From positions 124,001 to 188,000 of the forward strand of contig JASANG010003665.1 in the NCBI GenBank assembly GCA_030248215.1: DNA of 64,000 nt, in the 5' to 3' direction. Below are positions 43,101 to 49,402 of the stretch, in pieces. How positions within the stretch are numbered: the first letter of the stretch is position 1; the number at the start of each line of letters is the position of its first letter. The translations under genes and the position numbers were made by a program. This DNA comes from Enoplolaimus lenunculus. Taxonomy: Eukaryota > Nematoda > Enoplea > Enoplida > Thoracostomopsidae. The notes beneath the pieces were generated by a model. The model was not told the DNA's origin. It saw nothing but the letters and a program-made list of their open reading frames with translations, and made no database searches.

Positions 43101-45375
43101 TTCAGGAAATAGTTCTAAAACCGCGACAGACCGATTGTTAAATTGCTTTAGCTACTTATAATATTATAATAATAATAACATTTAAACTACTGGGAAATTG
43201 TTTAACAACTCGTAGCGATGAAAATGGTAAGCTGAAAATGTGTTTTTCACAAAAAGAACTTACTACAACTTTTTGTGTTTTAATTTTAGCATCCATTTTA
43301 TGGTTCAACTTAGTTTTCATTCTTTAGTCATAGAACCGATCGAGTATATTTGGATTATCGAATCATGTCAATTTATTGTTCTTCAGGAAGAAGGTGAAGG
43401 ATTGCGAGACGGTGGAGAGTTAAACTTGGTTGGGTGTCAAGCTGATCGTGCCCAGGAGTACACTAAGAAGCGCCATGTGTTTGTTCTCAGAACACCGTCC
43501 GGAGGCGAGTATCTCTTCCAAGCCCGTGACGATGTAAGTCGTGCAAAATACTATATTGATGTTTGTTTACTATGTATAGTATATGTAATGTGATGTATAT
43601 GCGAATGTACAAATGTTTTATAATCGTTGACGAAGTGTACCAGAAAGCGAGCCAATGCTCTACTAGGTAAAAGTGCCCCTAGAAGGGACAGATTGTGATA
43701 TGTTTCGCTTGAAGCATGTAAAAGAGTTTAAACAAGGGTTAGTTAGACCATAGATCAGTAGGTAATGCTTATAATATTAGCTCCATAACTTCTATGAAAA
43801 TTGTTGTCATCTATATCTTTGACGGCTGTCTTTCAGTGTTAACACGCTTGCGGTAAGTGAAACAAGAAACATATGGGCCCAGCGGACATCACCTATCAGC
43901 TTAATTTTAGGGTTTGTTGGGTTTTACAATGTTCAGTTTATAAGTGATCTAATCTAGCATTCTTCTTCGGAAGAGGATATTTTTTGAGTTTTAAAATATT
44001 TTGTTTCTAAAACTTGATTAGTAAATATTTCAATATTGCAAGATTACAAATTGCGTCTATTGACTATCGAGTAAAAAATGTCATGCATACGTGCTCGAAT
44101 ATTTTAGCTATCATTACCATGACAATTTGATGATGTGAAGTCGAGAAACTTTTCCAAATTGTGTTCTGCGCCGTGACATATTTAAGCTATTCATCTGGAA
44201 AATACAATTCATACGTTGCAAAATATTTCAGAGAACATTGTTCTGCTGGCGCACAATTGAGATAACTTTTAAAAAGCCACTGACTGTTATACGAAAGGCA
44301 TGTTGAGAGTTGCACTTTAGAACGCCTTGAAAACCCATAGTGTCAATTTATAGCTTGATGAAAGTTCGTTGGGCCCATATGTTTCTTGTTTCACTGACCG
44401 CAAGCGTGTTAACACTGAAAGACAGCCGTCAAAGAAATAGATGACAACTACTATTTTCATAGAAGTTATGGAGAAGCATTATCTACTGATCTATGCTCTA
44501 ACTAACCCTTTTTTAAACTCTTTTACATGCTTCAAGCGAAACATATCACAATCTGTCCCTTCTATGGGCACTTTTACCTAGTTTCTTTCTTTTACATGGG
44601 ATACGGTGAGATTTTATGCTAAGTCGACTCCTAAGCGTACGCCTAAGCCTAAACAAAATATAAGTCTAAAGCGTACACTTGCTCTATTGCAATCCACCAA
44701 AAAGCAGCCTATTCTAAGCTATAATGCATGGGAGGTTATTACAAAATATTACTGTCTTAGTTAGCAATTGCAGCAGAACAAACATCGCAGGGACACGTAA
44801 TCTATTGCACGGTATCATTAGCATCACACAATAATATCGACTAGCTATGGTAATTACATATTTGTAATACAATTTTTTCGAAAAATTACAAAAATCAAAC
44901 TTTTAATAACAACTTAAATGAGACGTTTAGCTGTCTAATTTGTGTATGGTGTCGAAGCAGCTAATTAGGATATTCTATACGTAAGTTACCTCATTCCAGC
45001 TCTGCTTTCCTGCAGAGAACATTCTGCAAAACTTTCAAAAAGCGTGCATTCTCGATGCTTGAAACATATATTGTAAACACTAGCGTGTTTCAATGATGAA
45101 AGGTCTGTATGAGTTGGTATGCTTCTATTTTATAATTTTGTTACAATATTTCTGTAATAAATTTGGCAATAAATTGCTGTTTTCAGGACGATCTGCACGC
45201 TTGGGTTAACAGGCTTCAAGTCGCAACAGGACAACTAAGTACTGGCAGTGGCGAAGGTGGCCCGGAAGTATCGGGAACGTCACAAACAATGCCAGCTGCT
45301 CTTCCGTCGTCCCAATCTGCTGCGAGCACGGCAAAGAAAAAGGGCTTTTTCGGTGGTTTATCAAAAAAGAAATAA
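7535..45375 (+). CDS. Beta-spectrin (5'-partial, 49 exons)
   Basis: Beta-spectrin pairs with alpha-spectrin and cross-links short actin filaments into the submembrane skeleton, tethering ankyrin-bound channels and adhesion proteins. The 49 exons I delimited keep one open frame for 2,268 codons plus TAA at 45373-45375. With about 100 missing N-terminal codons this equals the usual ~2,360-residue length. The order is classic: end of CH1, CH2, 17 spectrin repeats, basic EEEERIRR linker, PH domain and a lysine-rich end (KKKGFFGG...SKKK). Many segments nearly match vertebrate and fly proteins, e.g. [20 protein letters not shown] and [18 protein letters not shown]. It is an ordinary beta-type, not the 30-repeat heavy form. 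All splice sites are GT-AG except two GC donors (12334 and 27993). Exons are listed in the sub-entries. The initiator and promoter are not visible. Confidence 0.97.
9390..9744 (+). mobile_element. Palindromic MITE, GGAATCGGAA family, copy 1 (spectrin intron 2)
   Basis: Starts TAGGGTGGAAAG followed by TATCGGAATCGGAAC repeats; ends with the mirrored TTCCGATTCCGATTGG and CCGGTTGCACCCA. Non-coding, ~355 bp, in the intron between CH2 exons. Other copies: 14395-14762, 18156-18523 and a remnant at about 56895-56985. Confidence 0.65.
10878..13079 (+). CDS. Beta-spectrin exons 5-9: spectrin repeats 1 to early 3
   Basis: Exons 10878-11065, 11541-11723, 12240-12333, 12608-12771 and 12941-13079. They encode the start of the rod, including the highly conserved [27 protein letters not shown] and [16 protein letters not shown] segments of repeat 1 and [13 protein letters not shown] of repeat 2. 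Repeat 1 contributes to beta-alpha nucleation and to protein contacts near the actin-binding end in known spectrins. The intron after 12333 has a GC donor (GCAAGA); the conserved VSQ-DNFG join fixes the splice to that base. Confidence 0.95.
12334..12607 (+). other. GC-AG intron in beta-spectrin repeat 2
   Basis: Exon 7 ends ...NQRLVSQ at 12333 and the next bases are GCAAGA. Exon 8 begins GATAATTTTGGCTAC (DNFGY) after TTTTAG. Known beta-spectrins read LVSQDNFGFDLP without a gap, so no nearby GT donor can be used without changing a near-invariant sequence. Confidence 0.85.
13296..13659 (+). mobile_element. Palindromic MITE, GGCATCGG family, copy 2 (spectrin intron 9)
   Basis: Left end GAGGATGTGCTGATTAATTG then GGCATCGGCAGTATCGG; right end TTATCGGCACATCGCTA. 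The interior GGACACTGCAAAAAATGG and TTTACCGATAC parallel the copy at 1958-2343. Outer 8-mers AGCATTTT and AGCTTTTC match at 6 of 8. Confidence 0.65.
14005..20363 (+). CDS. Beta-spectrin exons 10-20: spectrin repeats 3-7
   Basis: Exons 14005-14170, 14826-15070, 15514-15612, 15864-15965, 16222-16338, 16637-16714, 17979-18143, 18863-18970, 19423-19517, 19803-19899 and 20235-20363. Each spectrin repeat is a ~106-residue three-helix bundle with a conserved Trp in helix A; examples are [32 protein letters not shown] and CNETVTWIQDK. Phases agree throughout (16222-16338 is 39 whole codons; 19423-19517 ends two bases into an Arg codon completed at 19803). Exons are shorter than in vertebrates. Introns here carry several MITEs (14395-14762, 15124-15361, 16969-17264, 18156-18523). 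Confidence 0.93.
14395..14762 (+). mobile_element. Palindromic MITE, GGAATCGGAA family, copy 2 (spectrin intron 10)
   Basis: Starts TAGGGTATTAAACGG, has GTCGGAGTCGGAATTTTAAAT, and ends GAGTTCCGTTACGTCCTA. Terminal and subterminal repeats are inverted relative to each other. More diverged than copy 1. Confidence 0.6.
15124..15361 (+). mobile_element. MITE with 15-bp perfect terminal inverted repeats
   Basis: GCGGAGGTACGGAAT at 15124-15138 is the exact reverse complement of ATTCCGTACCTCCGC at 15347-15361. The 238-bp unit lies in the intron between exons 11 and 12 and has no convincing ORF. Its ends differ from the C/TAGGG families, so it is a separate group; I could not settle the target duplication. 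Confidence 0.7.
16969..17264 (+). mobile_element. CCGAGACCGAG-family MITE, diverged copy
   Basis: The interior repeats TGTTGAAGTAAGTGAT, GCTGATGAAT and the AAACTACGAAAAA run of the 480-802 copy. The right end has AACCGAGACCGCCCACCCCTG. The left end is eroded (only GAGTCTCGG survives). In the intron between exons 15 and 16. Confidence 0.6.
18156..18523 (+). mobile_element. Palindromic MITE, GGAATCGGAA family, copy 3 (spectrin intron 16)
   Basis: Starts CAGGTTGCAACCGAAATTCC, only 12 bases after the exon 16 donor, and ends ATTCCGATTCCGGTATAATC. Interior ATCAACATTATATTTGTCAA and TTATCCGTACAG are shared with the remnant at 56895-56985. It shows how close to a splice site these elements can sit. 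Confidence 0.6.
20379..20818 (+). mobile_element. Palindromic MITE, CCGGATAT family (spectrin intron 20)
   Basis: Starts CAGGGTATAACCGGATATGC, ends GGTCAATTAATGTCTGGCC-GCATCCTG. CCGGATATCCGGTACCGG and CCAGTTCCGGTATCCGG are subterminal motifs in opposite orientation. A 28-bp perfect tandem duplication (20606-20661) lies inside. Confidence 0.6.
20606..20661 (+). repeat. Perfect 28-bp tandem duplication
   Basis: Two identical, adjacent 28-base units beginning TTAAATAATTTCAG and ending CAGCAGCAG, at 20606-20633 and 20634-20661. Complete identity implies a recent duplication inside the MITE. Confidence 0.9.
21402..27565 (+). CDS. Beta-spectrin exons 21-32: spectrin repeats 7-12
   Basis: Exons 21402-21518, 21837-21938, 22200-22373, 22659-22826, 23176-23348, 23467-23557, 23694-23840, 24295-24459, 24782-24880, 26286-26416, 26873-27059 and 27365-27565. 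They give the central rod. Diagnostic stretches are [64 protein letters not shown] and [18 protein letters not shown]. These repeats act mainly as a flexible spacer dimerising side by side with alpha-spectrin. Phases connect without a break. The long intron 24881-26285 contains a GGATCCGG-type MITE (25469-25911) with a perfect 8-bp duplication. Confidence 0.94.
25469..25911 (+). mobile_element. Palindromic hAT-like MITE, GGATCCGGATCC family (spectrin intron 29)
   Basis: 443 bp, starting TAGGGATCGACCGG and ending CCGGTCGTTCCCTA, flanked by perfect 8-bp direct repeats TAAGAACG (25461-25468 and 25912-25919). Subterminal GGATCCGG units occur several times at both ends in inverted arrangement. No ORF beyond repeat translation. 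The clean duplication suggests a fairly young insertion. Confidence 0.85.
27784..32714 (+). CDS. Beta-spectrin exons 33-42: repeats 13-17 with ankyrin- and alpha-spectrin-binding sites
   Basis: Exons 27784-27992, 28308-28521, 28822-28950, 29682-29807, 30136-30246, 30571-30657, 30848-31005, 31691-31914, 32246-32343 and 32610-32714. Repeats 14-15 form the ankyrin-binding site in known beta-spectrins, and here [26 protein letters not shown] and [10 protein letters not shown] are strongly conserved, so ankyrin binding is a safe prediction. Repeat 17 ([37 protein letters not shown]) is the partial repeat that pairs with the alpha-spectrin N-terminus to make tetramers. The intron after 27992 starts GCAAGT: a perfect consensus apart from GC. 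Exon 42 ends in KLTN and can join either of two downstream ends. Confidence 0.95.
27993..28307 (+). other. GC-AG intron in beta-spectrin repeat 13
   Basis: The homologous protein requires exon 33 to end ...RAPL plus two bases and exon 34 to begin with C then GAAAGTATTGCAG, giving [16 protein letters not shown]. That puts the donor at GCAAGT. If the intron is retained, the frame stays open for 23 more codons and stops at 28060-28062, so inefficient splicing would truncate the protein before the ankyrin-binding repeats. GC-AG introns are a known minority class spliced by the major spliceosome. Confidence 0.85.
33580..33877 (+). mobile_element. MITE with AATAAGAGGGGG terminal inverted repeats
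   Basis: The left end AATAAGAGGGGGAC is mirrored by GACCCCCTCTTATT at the right end. In between are repeated CGCTTACGGACT segments. About 298 bp, in the large intron after exon 42, upstream of the alternative last exon. A non-autonomous DNA transposon by structure; family not assigned. Confidence 0.6.
34254..34317 (+). repeat. 32-bp tandem duplication
   Basis: Units 34254-34285 and 34286-34317, each starting CTTCCATCTAAGT and ending CATTCTAGTTTT, differ at one base. Intronic. Confidence 0.85.
34892..35125 (+). CDS. Predicted alternative last exon of beta-spectrin (short, PH-less isoform)
   Basis: After a good acceptor (CATTAACAG) there is an open frame of 77 codons ending TAA at 35123-35125. 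It is in phase 0 with exon 42 (ends 32714). It begins [14 protein letters not shown], echoing the LELLEVRR that follows repeat 17 in other beta-spectrins and FEL at the start of the competing exon 43 (37591). The rest ([20 protein letters not shown] and onward) matches no domain I know. An AATAAA lies at 35399-35404. Splicing 42 to here would give a beta-spectrin that keeps tetramer and ankyrin sites but loses the basic linker and PH domain. Vertebrate beta-spectrins also have PH-less short forms, made by a different exon. Direct observation: frame, acceptor, similarity of the first residues, polyA motif. Inference: that it is used. Confidence 0.6.
   Translation: MELLAQDYLTWLRSPSKKEPTTCGVGGGGDMSTMKQQLAHFKHSVFDRSNDAYHRYFRYRGVFMEPIESEMVNRLLG
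35399..35404 (+). promoter_or_regulatory. Candidate polyadenylation signal for the short isoform
   Basis: AATAAA 274 bases after the stop of the alternative last exon; the hexamer alone is weak evidence in AT-rich DNA, but its position fits a short 3' UTR. Confidence 0.35.
35419..35654 (+). mobile_element. hAT-like MITE, GTAGGCCAATCTGCT family
   Basis: Starts TGTCGTAGGCCAATCTGC and ends GCGGATTGGCCTACGACA. An internal TAGCAGATTGGTCTAGG makes it strongly self-complementary. TACGTATA at 35411-35418 recurs at 36000-36007, beyond a second element inserted exactly at the right end, so the 8-bp target duplication is intact once the younger insert is discounted. A second copy is at about 39559-39824. 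Confidence 0.75.
35655..35991 (+). mobile_element. hAT-like MITE, GATTCGGATTCGG family, copy 1
   Basis: Starts CAGGGTGGCAACAAAGG and ends GGATTCGGTGCCACCCTG. TTCGGATTCGGATTCGG and ATTCGGATTCGGATCCGG are subterminal. Flanks CTACGACA (35647-35654) and CTACAACA (35992-35999) match at 7 of 8; the left copy is the last 8 bases of the older MITE at 35419-35654. Copy 2 at 41181-41487 is more decayed. Confidence 0.8.
37591..45375 (+). CDS. Beta-spectrin exons 43-49: variable tail and PH domain
   Basis: Exons 37591-37763, 38105-38172, 40552-40668, 41823-41904, 42753-42822, 43387-43533 and 45187-45375 encode 281 residues and TAA. Exon 43 has the charged helix [18 protein letters not shown] then a Gln/Gly/Ala-rich linker. 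Exons 44-45 are linker ([18 protein letters not shown]). Exons 46-49 form the PH domain: [57 protein letters not shown] and [11 protein letters not shown] with its invariant Trp in the C-terminal helix. Spectrin PH domains bind PIP2 and help membrane attachment. The chain ends with a basic [12 protein letters not shown] tail, like vertebrate ends in ...LFGKKK. Introns here hold an hAT MITE, a TAAGCCT element and a large foldback element. Confidence 0.95.
39559..39824 (+). mobile_element. GTAGGCCAATCTGCT-family MITE, copy 2
   Basis: Left end ATCGTAGGTCAACCGGCT, then TTGGCCTAGGCCAATCTGCT. The interior ATGTAGCAAAGCAACAGTGA is the reverse complement of the block in copy 1. The right end AGCAGATTGGTCTATATC is eroded. 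Intronic, between exons 44 and 45. Confidence 0.65.
40066..40360 (+). mobile_element. CCGGTTCCGG-family MITE, copy 2, left-truncated
   Basis: Shares the interior (AATTAAGATAT, ACCTATCTCCAACTAGGG) and right end (AGTTCCGGTTCCGGTAAATT, CCGGTCGCACCCT) with the copies at 6337 and 54638, but the left terminal repeat is missing. Just upstream (about 40014-40030) TTCTGGATCCGCCATGG is a likely leftover hAT end. Confidence 0.6.
41181..41487 (+). mobile_element. GATTCGGATTCGG-family MITE, copy 2, decayed
   Basis: The left end CAGGGTGGCAACAAAAGTTC and right end TTCGATGCTACCCTC match the family ends; the subterminal repeats are mostly lost. Intronic, between exons 45 and 46. Confidence 0.6.
41732..41808 (+). 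repeat. (TA)n-rich microsatellite next to a splice acceptor
   Basis: Long runs of TATATA/ATTTATA end about 14 bases before the AG acceptor of exon 46 (41823). It may widen or replace the polypyrimidine tract region; otherwise simple sequence. Confidence 0.8.
41983..42237 (+). mobile_element. hAT MITE with perfect 8-bp target duplication
   Basis: The ends are CAATGGCGGATCCATTGG and GATCCTGGATCCGCCACTG; the CAGTGGCGGATCCA terminus is a widespread hAT-type end. The 8-mer GTCATTTA flanks both sides (41975-41982 and 42238-42245). 255 bp, non-coding, in the intron after exon 46. One of the clearest elements here. Confidence 0.88.
42498..42710 (+). mobile_element. MITE with internal TAAGCCT array and 8-bp target duplication
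   Basis: CTTGAGTA occurs at 42490-42497 and 42711-42718. The 213-bp insert has inverted ends (GGCCCATGTATAGAACAGGG at left; CCCTGTTCTGTAGATGGGCC at right) and a core of repeated CCTAAGC / AAGCCTAAGC. Related pieces with the GCGGTCCTGTTCTGTA or AGAACAGGACCGC end lie near 46905-47025 and 59335-59440, and TAAGCCTAAGC blocks near 44610 and 2500. Confidence 0.82.
43662..44583 (+). mobile_element. Large foldback element with ~215-bp inverted arms
   Basis: Left arm 43662-43882 (ACTAGGTAAAAGTGCCCCTA ... CATATGGGCCCA) is the near-perfect reverse complement of right arm 44370-44583 (TGGGCCCATATG ... GGGCACTTTTACCTAGT). About 490 bp of unrelated AT-rich sequence lies between, without a significant ORF. 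It sits in the intron between the last two PH-domain exons. The arms could fold into a very long RNA hairpin in the pre-mRNA. Type by structure: foldback or long-TIR non-autonomous DNA transposon. Confidence 0.88.
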
Positions 45376-45826
45376 TAGAAAAATAATTTTCGTTAACTCG
45401 TTGTTTTACAACCGCTATTATTATTTTATTATTATTTATATCATCCTCGTTTTGATATTTTGACATTCTTGGGTTTCTATTAATTCGTTGTCATGTCGTA
45501 TCGTTTAGTTAATTTCGCGTAGACTCATTGCTTTAGCGCGTCTTATATCTCACGTTATGGTATTACGTTGGTTTTTTAAATCGTAATGGGAGTAGCGTTG
45601 GCGATAGCTGACGATTAACGGTTTGTAAGTATTAGGATACACTGTAGTAACTCGAATAACAGGGATGAAGTAATCAAAGCCGAAGGCCGTATTTTGAGTC
45701 TGAATCAATATGAGTGTGTATCTTTAATAAGAATCTGTAAACTGATAGCGGCCAAAAATCCTAGTTAAAGTCCATTAATATCAACTAATCTTAATTAGGC
45801 CAAGTAACAGGTCCTTAGAAGGACCA

Positions 45827-45832
45827 AATAAA
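45827..45832 (+). promoter_or_regulatory. Candidate polyadenylation signal, long beta-spectrin isoform
   Basis: AATAAA about 450 bases after the stop at 45375, within AT-rich non-coding sequence. No closer canonical hexamer was noted. Plausible but unproven. Confidence 0.35.
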
Positions 45833-46540
45833 GACCAGCGCAAAACTTCATTACCCCAAGTATGTACATATTACATACATATTCCAAAAATTTACTTTAC
45901 TTTTAAAAGTATATCCTTTAGTTACTTAAACATGGAGAATGGAATAAGAGAAACATGGGAGCCTAAATGAAACAAAAATGGCGTTAATAATAAAATGGAG
46001 TCACTAACCGAATGGCAGTGGGGTATTTTCCTGGTAAGGCAAAATACATTTTAGTTCTCCTACTTGGTTAAAAAACTGGATATGAAATTTTGTGCTGCAA
46101 TTTCTGGAGACGCTTACTTTTACATATATGGATGTCTTGCTGAAGGGTTCTCTGAAACTAAAAATTGCCTCTGAAACGCCACTTTCGCGCCCACAACGCA
46201 TTAGATAGGTTTTAGTCAGCAAGATAACATGTCACGTGCAATAACAGTTTCCTTTTCATTGACTTTCATTGATTTATTCATTTAATGCAGAAGTTGCGTT
46301 TTGTTGTAGTTGAATGTCTCATATGGCCGTATGTAAACACTCTTGCCCACTGAAAGACAGTCGGATTGGGAGACTTAGAGACTGGGAAGGTCAGGCTTAG
46401 GCTATGCTTGGGCCGCCATAATTATAAACACCATTATTCAGGGTCGCTTTCGGGATTTGTTTCATTCAAACTATATCCAGCAAAAGTCGTAGCTGAATTT
46501 TTAAAAAATCTGAAATAGTTTAGTTTTAATTTAATTAGAA

Positions 46541-46755
46541 AAATTTAGCACAAGGCGCAAATGCATATAATCGTATACGCGCTAAGATAGAAACTTGTTT
46601 AGTATCTCAGTATTTGATTGCATTTCAATCCAAAAGTTTTAATATTTGAAACATTTAGCACTAGGTACAAATGCATTCGTATTCGCGCAAAGATAAAGAC
46701 TATATATAGTGTTTTAGTATTTGATTGCAGTTTAATCCAAACGTGTGGCACATGT
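46541..46755 (+). repeat. Diverged tandem repeat, ~110-bp unit
   Basis: Units at 46541-46650 and 46651-46755 share ATTTAGCACAAGGCGCAAATGCAT (abbreviated), TATTTGATTGCA and ATCCAAA. After unit 2, a further short duplication (CATGTAAAATTCAG and CATGTAAAAGTCAG, each followed by ...GACTGCAATA) extends to about 46885. Confidence 0.6.
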
Positions 46756-47584
46756 AAAATTCAGGGGCGGAACGTTTTTCTGTGGACTGCAATAGTTGCA
46801 AATGTATAATTATTTGACTATAGTTTATTACAGAACTGCGGTCCATGTAAAAGTCAGACACAGCATTTTTCGGCGGGACTGCAATAAAGCATAAACTTTA
46901 GACTAATTTTTTTCGCTTATAGTTAGGCTTAAGTATTAGCTCGTTCTTATATGCTTAGGCTTAGGCTAAGGAATATGCTTATACTGTAGTTGCGGTCCTG
47001 TTCTGTACGTTGGCCAAAGTGTTAACCAGGGAGTACCCGGATATTCATTTCCGGTAAAAATCGATATAGTTTCCGTTATAGAAATAACTGAAATTCTGTT
47101 ATTTTTATGTTAAAAAAATTCGTTGCAGATATGCTGCATTTTTTGAAACTAAATAAAAATTACGAAATTCATCCAAAATCTTAAAAATTTAGATATTTTG
47201 AAAAACCGGTGAATATATGCAGGCCTGACTTGTGTTAAAAAGAAAATGTTTTTGAATCTTTTATACTTCACACTTCAATATCTGTTTCCGTTACTTTTAC
47301 TATTCGTAGCTGAAACATTACTTCCGTTAACACATACTTTGCGATTGCATTTAAAATTTCGCTATCGTAACAAATTTGGCAATAAAGCATAATTACAAAG
47401 TTGCCTAATTATATTTGCTTTGCTTACATATTTTGCTTCTGTGCGTCAAATGGATATTGCAGAATAAACAAAACACAAACGTCTTCGTTTATTCAGTAGT
47501 GATAAAACAAATTGGCCGTAGCCTGAGATCAATAAACTTAGGCTGAAAACTAAGGAGAAAACAAGGACATTTATTTTAATTTAA

Positions 47585-48339
47585 TAATTGAGATTTTGGG
47601 AAATTAGATTATCTGCATGGAAAATTGGGATTTTGGGAAATTTGGATATTAATTACATGGACATTGGGATTTGGGGCGTAGCCTTTTTCGCTTGTAATTT
47701 TGGGAAATTGAGATATTAAGTACTTGCCGGGTGGAGGTCAACGAAACTTGCCGGAGCCGGAGGTGAGGCGAAATTAGGTAGTAAAAATGATGGTTATTTA
47801 GTTAATTACAGCCAATATCTGCAATATGTTATTAGGTTGCTTGGTATTATGCTAATTTTCCGCGAAAGTTGTGAAATTCCGTCCTGAAAATTGTGACAAA
47901 AGTGAAACGAAACACGCTAAACAGATAAATTTTGCAAAATTATACAAAATTACTGCCGCGATTGCCGGAACTTCCAGCAAAAATTCAACCGGAGCCGGAA
48001 CAGACGTCCGGTTGTACCCTACTGAGCGCTGCCCCACTGTCTCGGGAAACGGCAAGCGCGAGGGCAGCTGACACTAACAGTGGGACAACCGAGACTTGGA
48101 CAGCCGGGACAGCGGGAAGGACAACTGGGACAGGGGTGACAGCTAGGACAGTTAAACAGCCGAGACAGCGGGACCACGGGGCTAAGCTTAAACCTAAGCC
48201 TTAACCAAAAAGTAAGCTTTGGGCGCAGCCTTTTCTGCTCGTTGAAATTGGGATTTTGGGTGCAGCCTTTTTCGCTCGAAATTTTGCGAAATTGGGATAT
48301 TACCCGGGAACTTGGGATTTTGGGAAATTCGGTGTTAAT
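47585..48339 (+). repeat. GGGATTTTGGGAAATT repeat field with minisatellite and MITE copy
   Basis: 47585-47716 and 48243-48339 are built from variants of GGGAAATTGGGATATTACCCGGG and GCAGCCTTTTTCGCTCG. Between them lie a left-truncated CCGGAGCCGGAGG MITE (about 47722-48021) and a GGGACAGC-rich minisatellite (about 48065-48182). The same field resumes at 48674-48890 after the full-length MITE, and a small copy occurs at 59061-59105. Confidence 0.65.
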
Positions 48340-48673
48340 CAGGGTGCAACCGCCAACCGGAGGTGAAAAATACCGGAGCCGGAGGTCAACGAAACTCGCC
48401 GGAGCTGGAGGTGAGGCGAAATTATGTAGTAAAATTTTAGCCAATATCTGCAATATGTTGATAAGTTATTTGGTTTTACGTTATTTTCACTAAAACTTCG
48501 GAAATTCTTTTTTGAAAATTGTGACCAAAGTAAAGCGAAACACACTAAACAGATAAATTTTGCTAAATTCTGCGAAATTTTTACTACCGATTGCCGGAAC
48601 CTCCGGCAAAAATCTACCTGAGCCGGAGGCCGATTTTCGGATAGAGCCGGAGGCAGACCTCGGTTGTACCCTG
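48340..48673 (+). mobile_element. Palindromic hAT-like MITE, CCGGAGCCGGAGG family
   Basis: 334 bp, starting CAGGGTGCAACCGCC and ending CTCGGTTGTACCCTG. GTGTTAAT (48332-48339) and GTTTTAAT (48674-48681) form a 7-of-8 target duplication. CCGGAGCCGGAGG units are subterminal at both ends in opposite senses. It interrupts the GGGAAATTGGGAT field. The nearby copy at about 47722-48021 shares GCCAATATCTGCAATATG and CTAAACAGATAAATTTTGC. Confidence 0.82.
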
Positions 48674-48890
48674 GTTTTAATACCCGGGAAATTGCGATTT
48701 TGGAAGCAGCCTTTTTCGCTCGGGATTTTGGGAATTGGAAAATTGGGATATTACCCGCGAAATTGTGATTTTGGGAAATTCGGATACTACTCGGGAAATT
48801 GATATTTTGGGAGCAGCCTTTTTCGCTCTGGATTTCGGAAAATTGGGACACCCAGGAAATTGACATATTCGATGCAGTCTTTTTCGCAAT
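48674..48890 (+). repeat. Continuation of the GGGAAATTGGGAT repeat field
   Basis: Repeated ATACCCGGGAAATTGCG, TTTTGGGAAATTCGG and GGAGCAGCCTTTTTCGCTC. Same units as 48243-48339, so the field was continuous before the MITE at 48340-48673 inserted. Confidence 0.65.
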
Positions 48891-49085
48891 AAAAAACTAA
48901 GACATTTAAAACCTTCAAATTCAGTATTTCATTCGAAAATCGATCGTTATAAAAATCTAACAAAATTCGAACTACCTATACAATCAGATGTTAAAAAATG
49001 GCGATCGGGGCTATCGAGCACATCCTTTCAGTCACGACACTTTTACACGATTTATGTATTTTATTGCAATGAACGCTGTACGGTA

Positions 49086-49091
49086 TTTATT
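49086..49091 (-). promoter_or_regulatory. Candidate DPAGT1 polyadenylation signal
   Basis: TTTATT on the plus strand reads AATAAA for the minus-strand gene, about 240 bases after its stop codon at 49331-49333. Plausible, unproven. Confidence 0.4.
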
Positions 49092-49330
49092 GATTTCCTT
49101 TTGCTTCCAAAGCAATCTTACTTGTAAGTTTACATACATTATGGAAACAAAACACATTTAAGTCTAATCAATAAAAGAAAATGTCTGGCTGATCGAGTGT
49201 ATTCAATTATACATTGAATACCATCAACAGTGAACCGAGAATGATGGAATGTTACATTCAATCACACTATAATGACCACACTGATGGGGAACACTGCTAG
49301 TCAATGCTGTAGACAACTGTGCAAACGGCA

Positions 49331-49402
49331 TCAGTACACGTATGAATAAAACATTTTTGCAACAACGAATCGAACAAACAATCCAAACGCGCCACATAAA
49401 AC
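49331..49402 (-). CDS. DPAGT1: DPAGT1 terminal mini-exon (24 codons)
   Basis: After the acceptor ATTTATAG the frame reads [20 protein letters not shown] and ends VY-stop (TGA at 49331-49333). This aligns with the final transmembrane segment and the ...RYQLVRLFYDV end of vertebrate DPAGT1, and joins exon 7 (...IVLFLQ) in phase 0. The exon is too short to stand out as an ORF. Without it, exon 7 would read on into an unrelated ~40-residue tail. Confidence 0.85.
   Translation of the reverse strand, partial: VLCGAFGLFVRFVVAKMFYSYVY

Larger units (their letters stand above)
45376..49330. other. Convergent intergenic region, repeats only
   Basis: Between the beta-spectrin stop and the DPAGT1 stop (genes converge). 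It contains the spectrin 3' UTR, a 110-bp tandem repeat (46541-46755), a TAAGCCT-type end (46905-47025), a solo CCGGATAT-type start (about 47033), and a GGGAAATTGGGAT repeat field with two CCGGAGCCGGAGG MITEs (47585-48890). The longest frames, such as 175 codons at 48339-48866 (-), are translations of those repeats and I do not call them genes. Confidence 0.7.

Noticed and set aside
48339-48866. 175-codon minus-strand ORF, longest frame in the convergent intergenic region
   Set aside because: Built from GGGAAATTGGGAT units and CCGGAGCCGGAGG MITE sequence with repeated SQFSK/ISQFP-like strings; no family resemblance.
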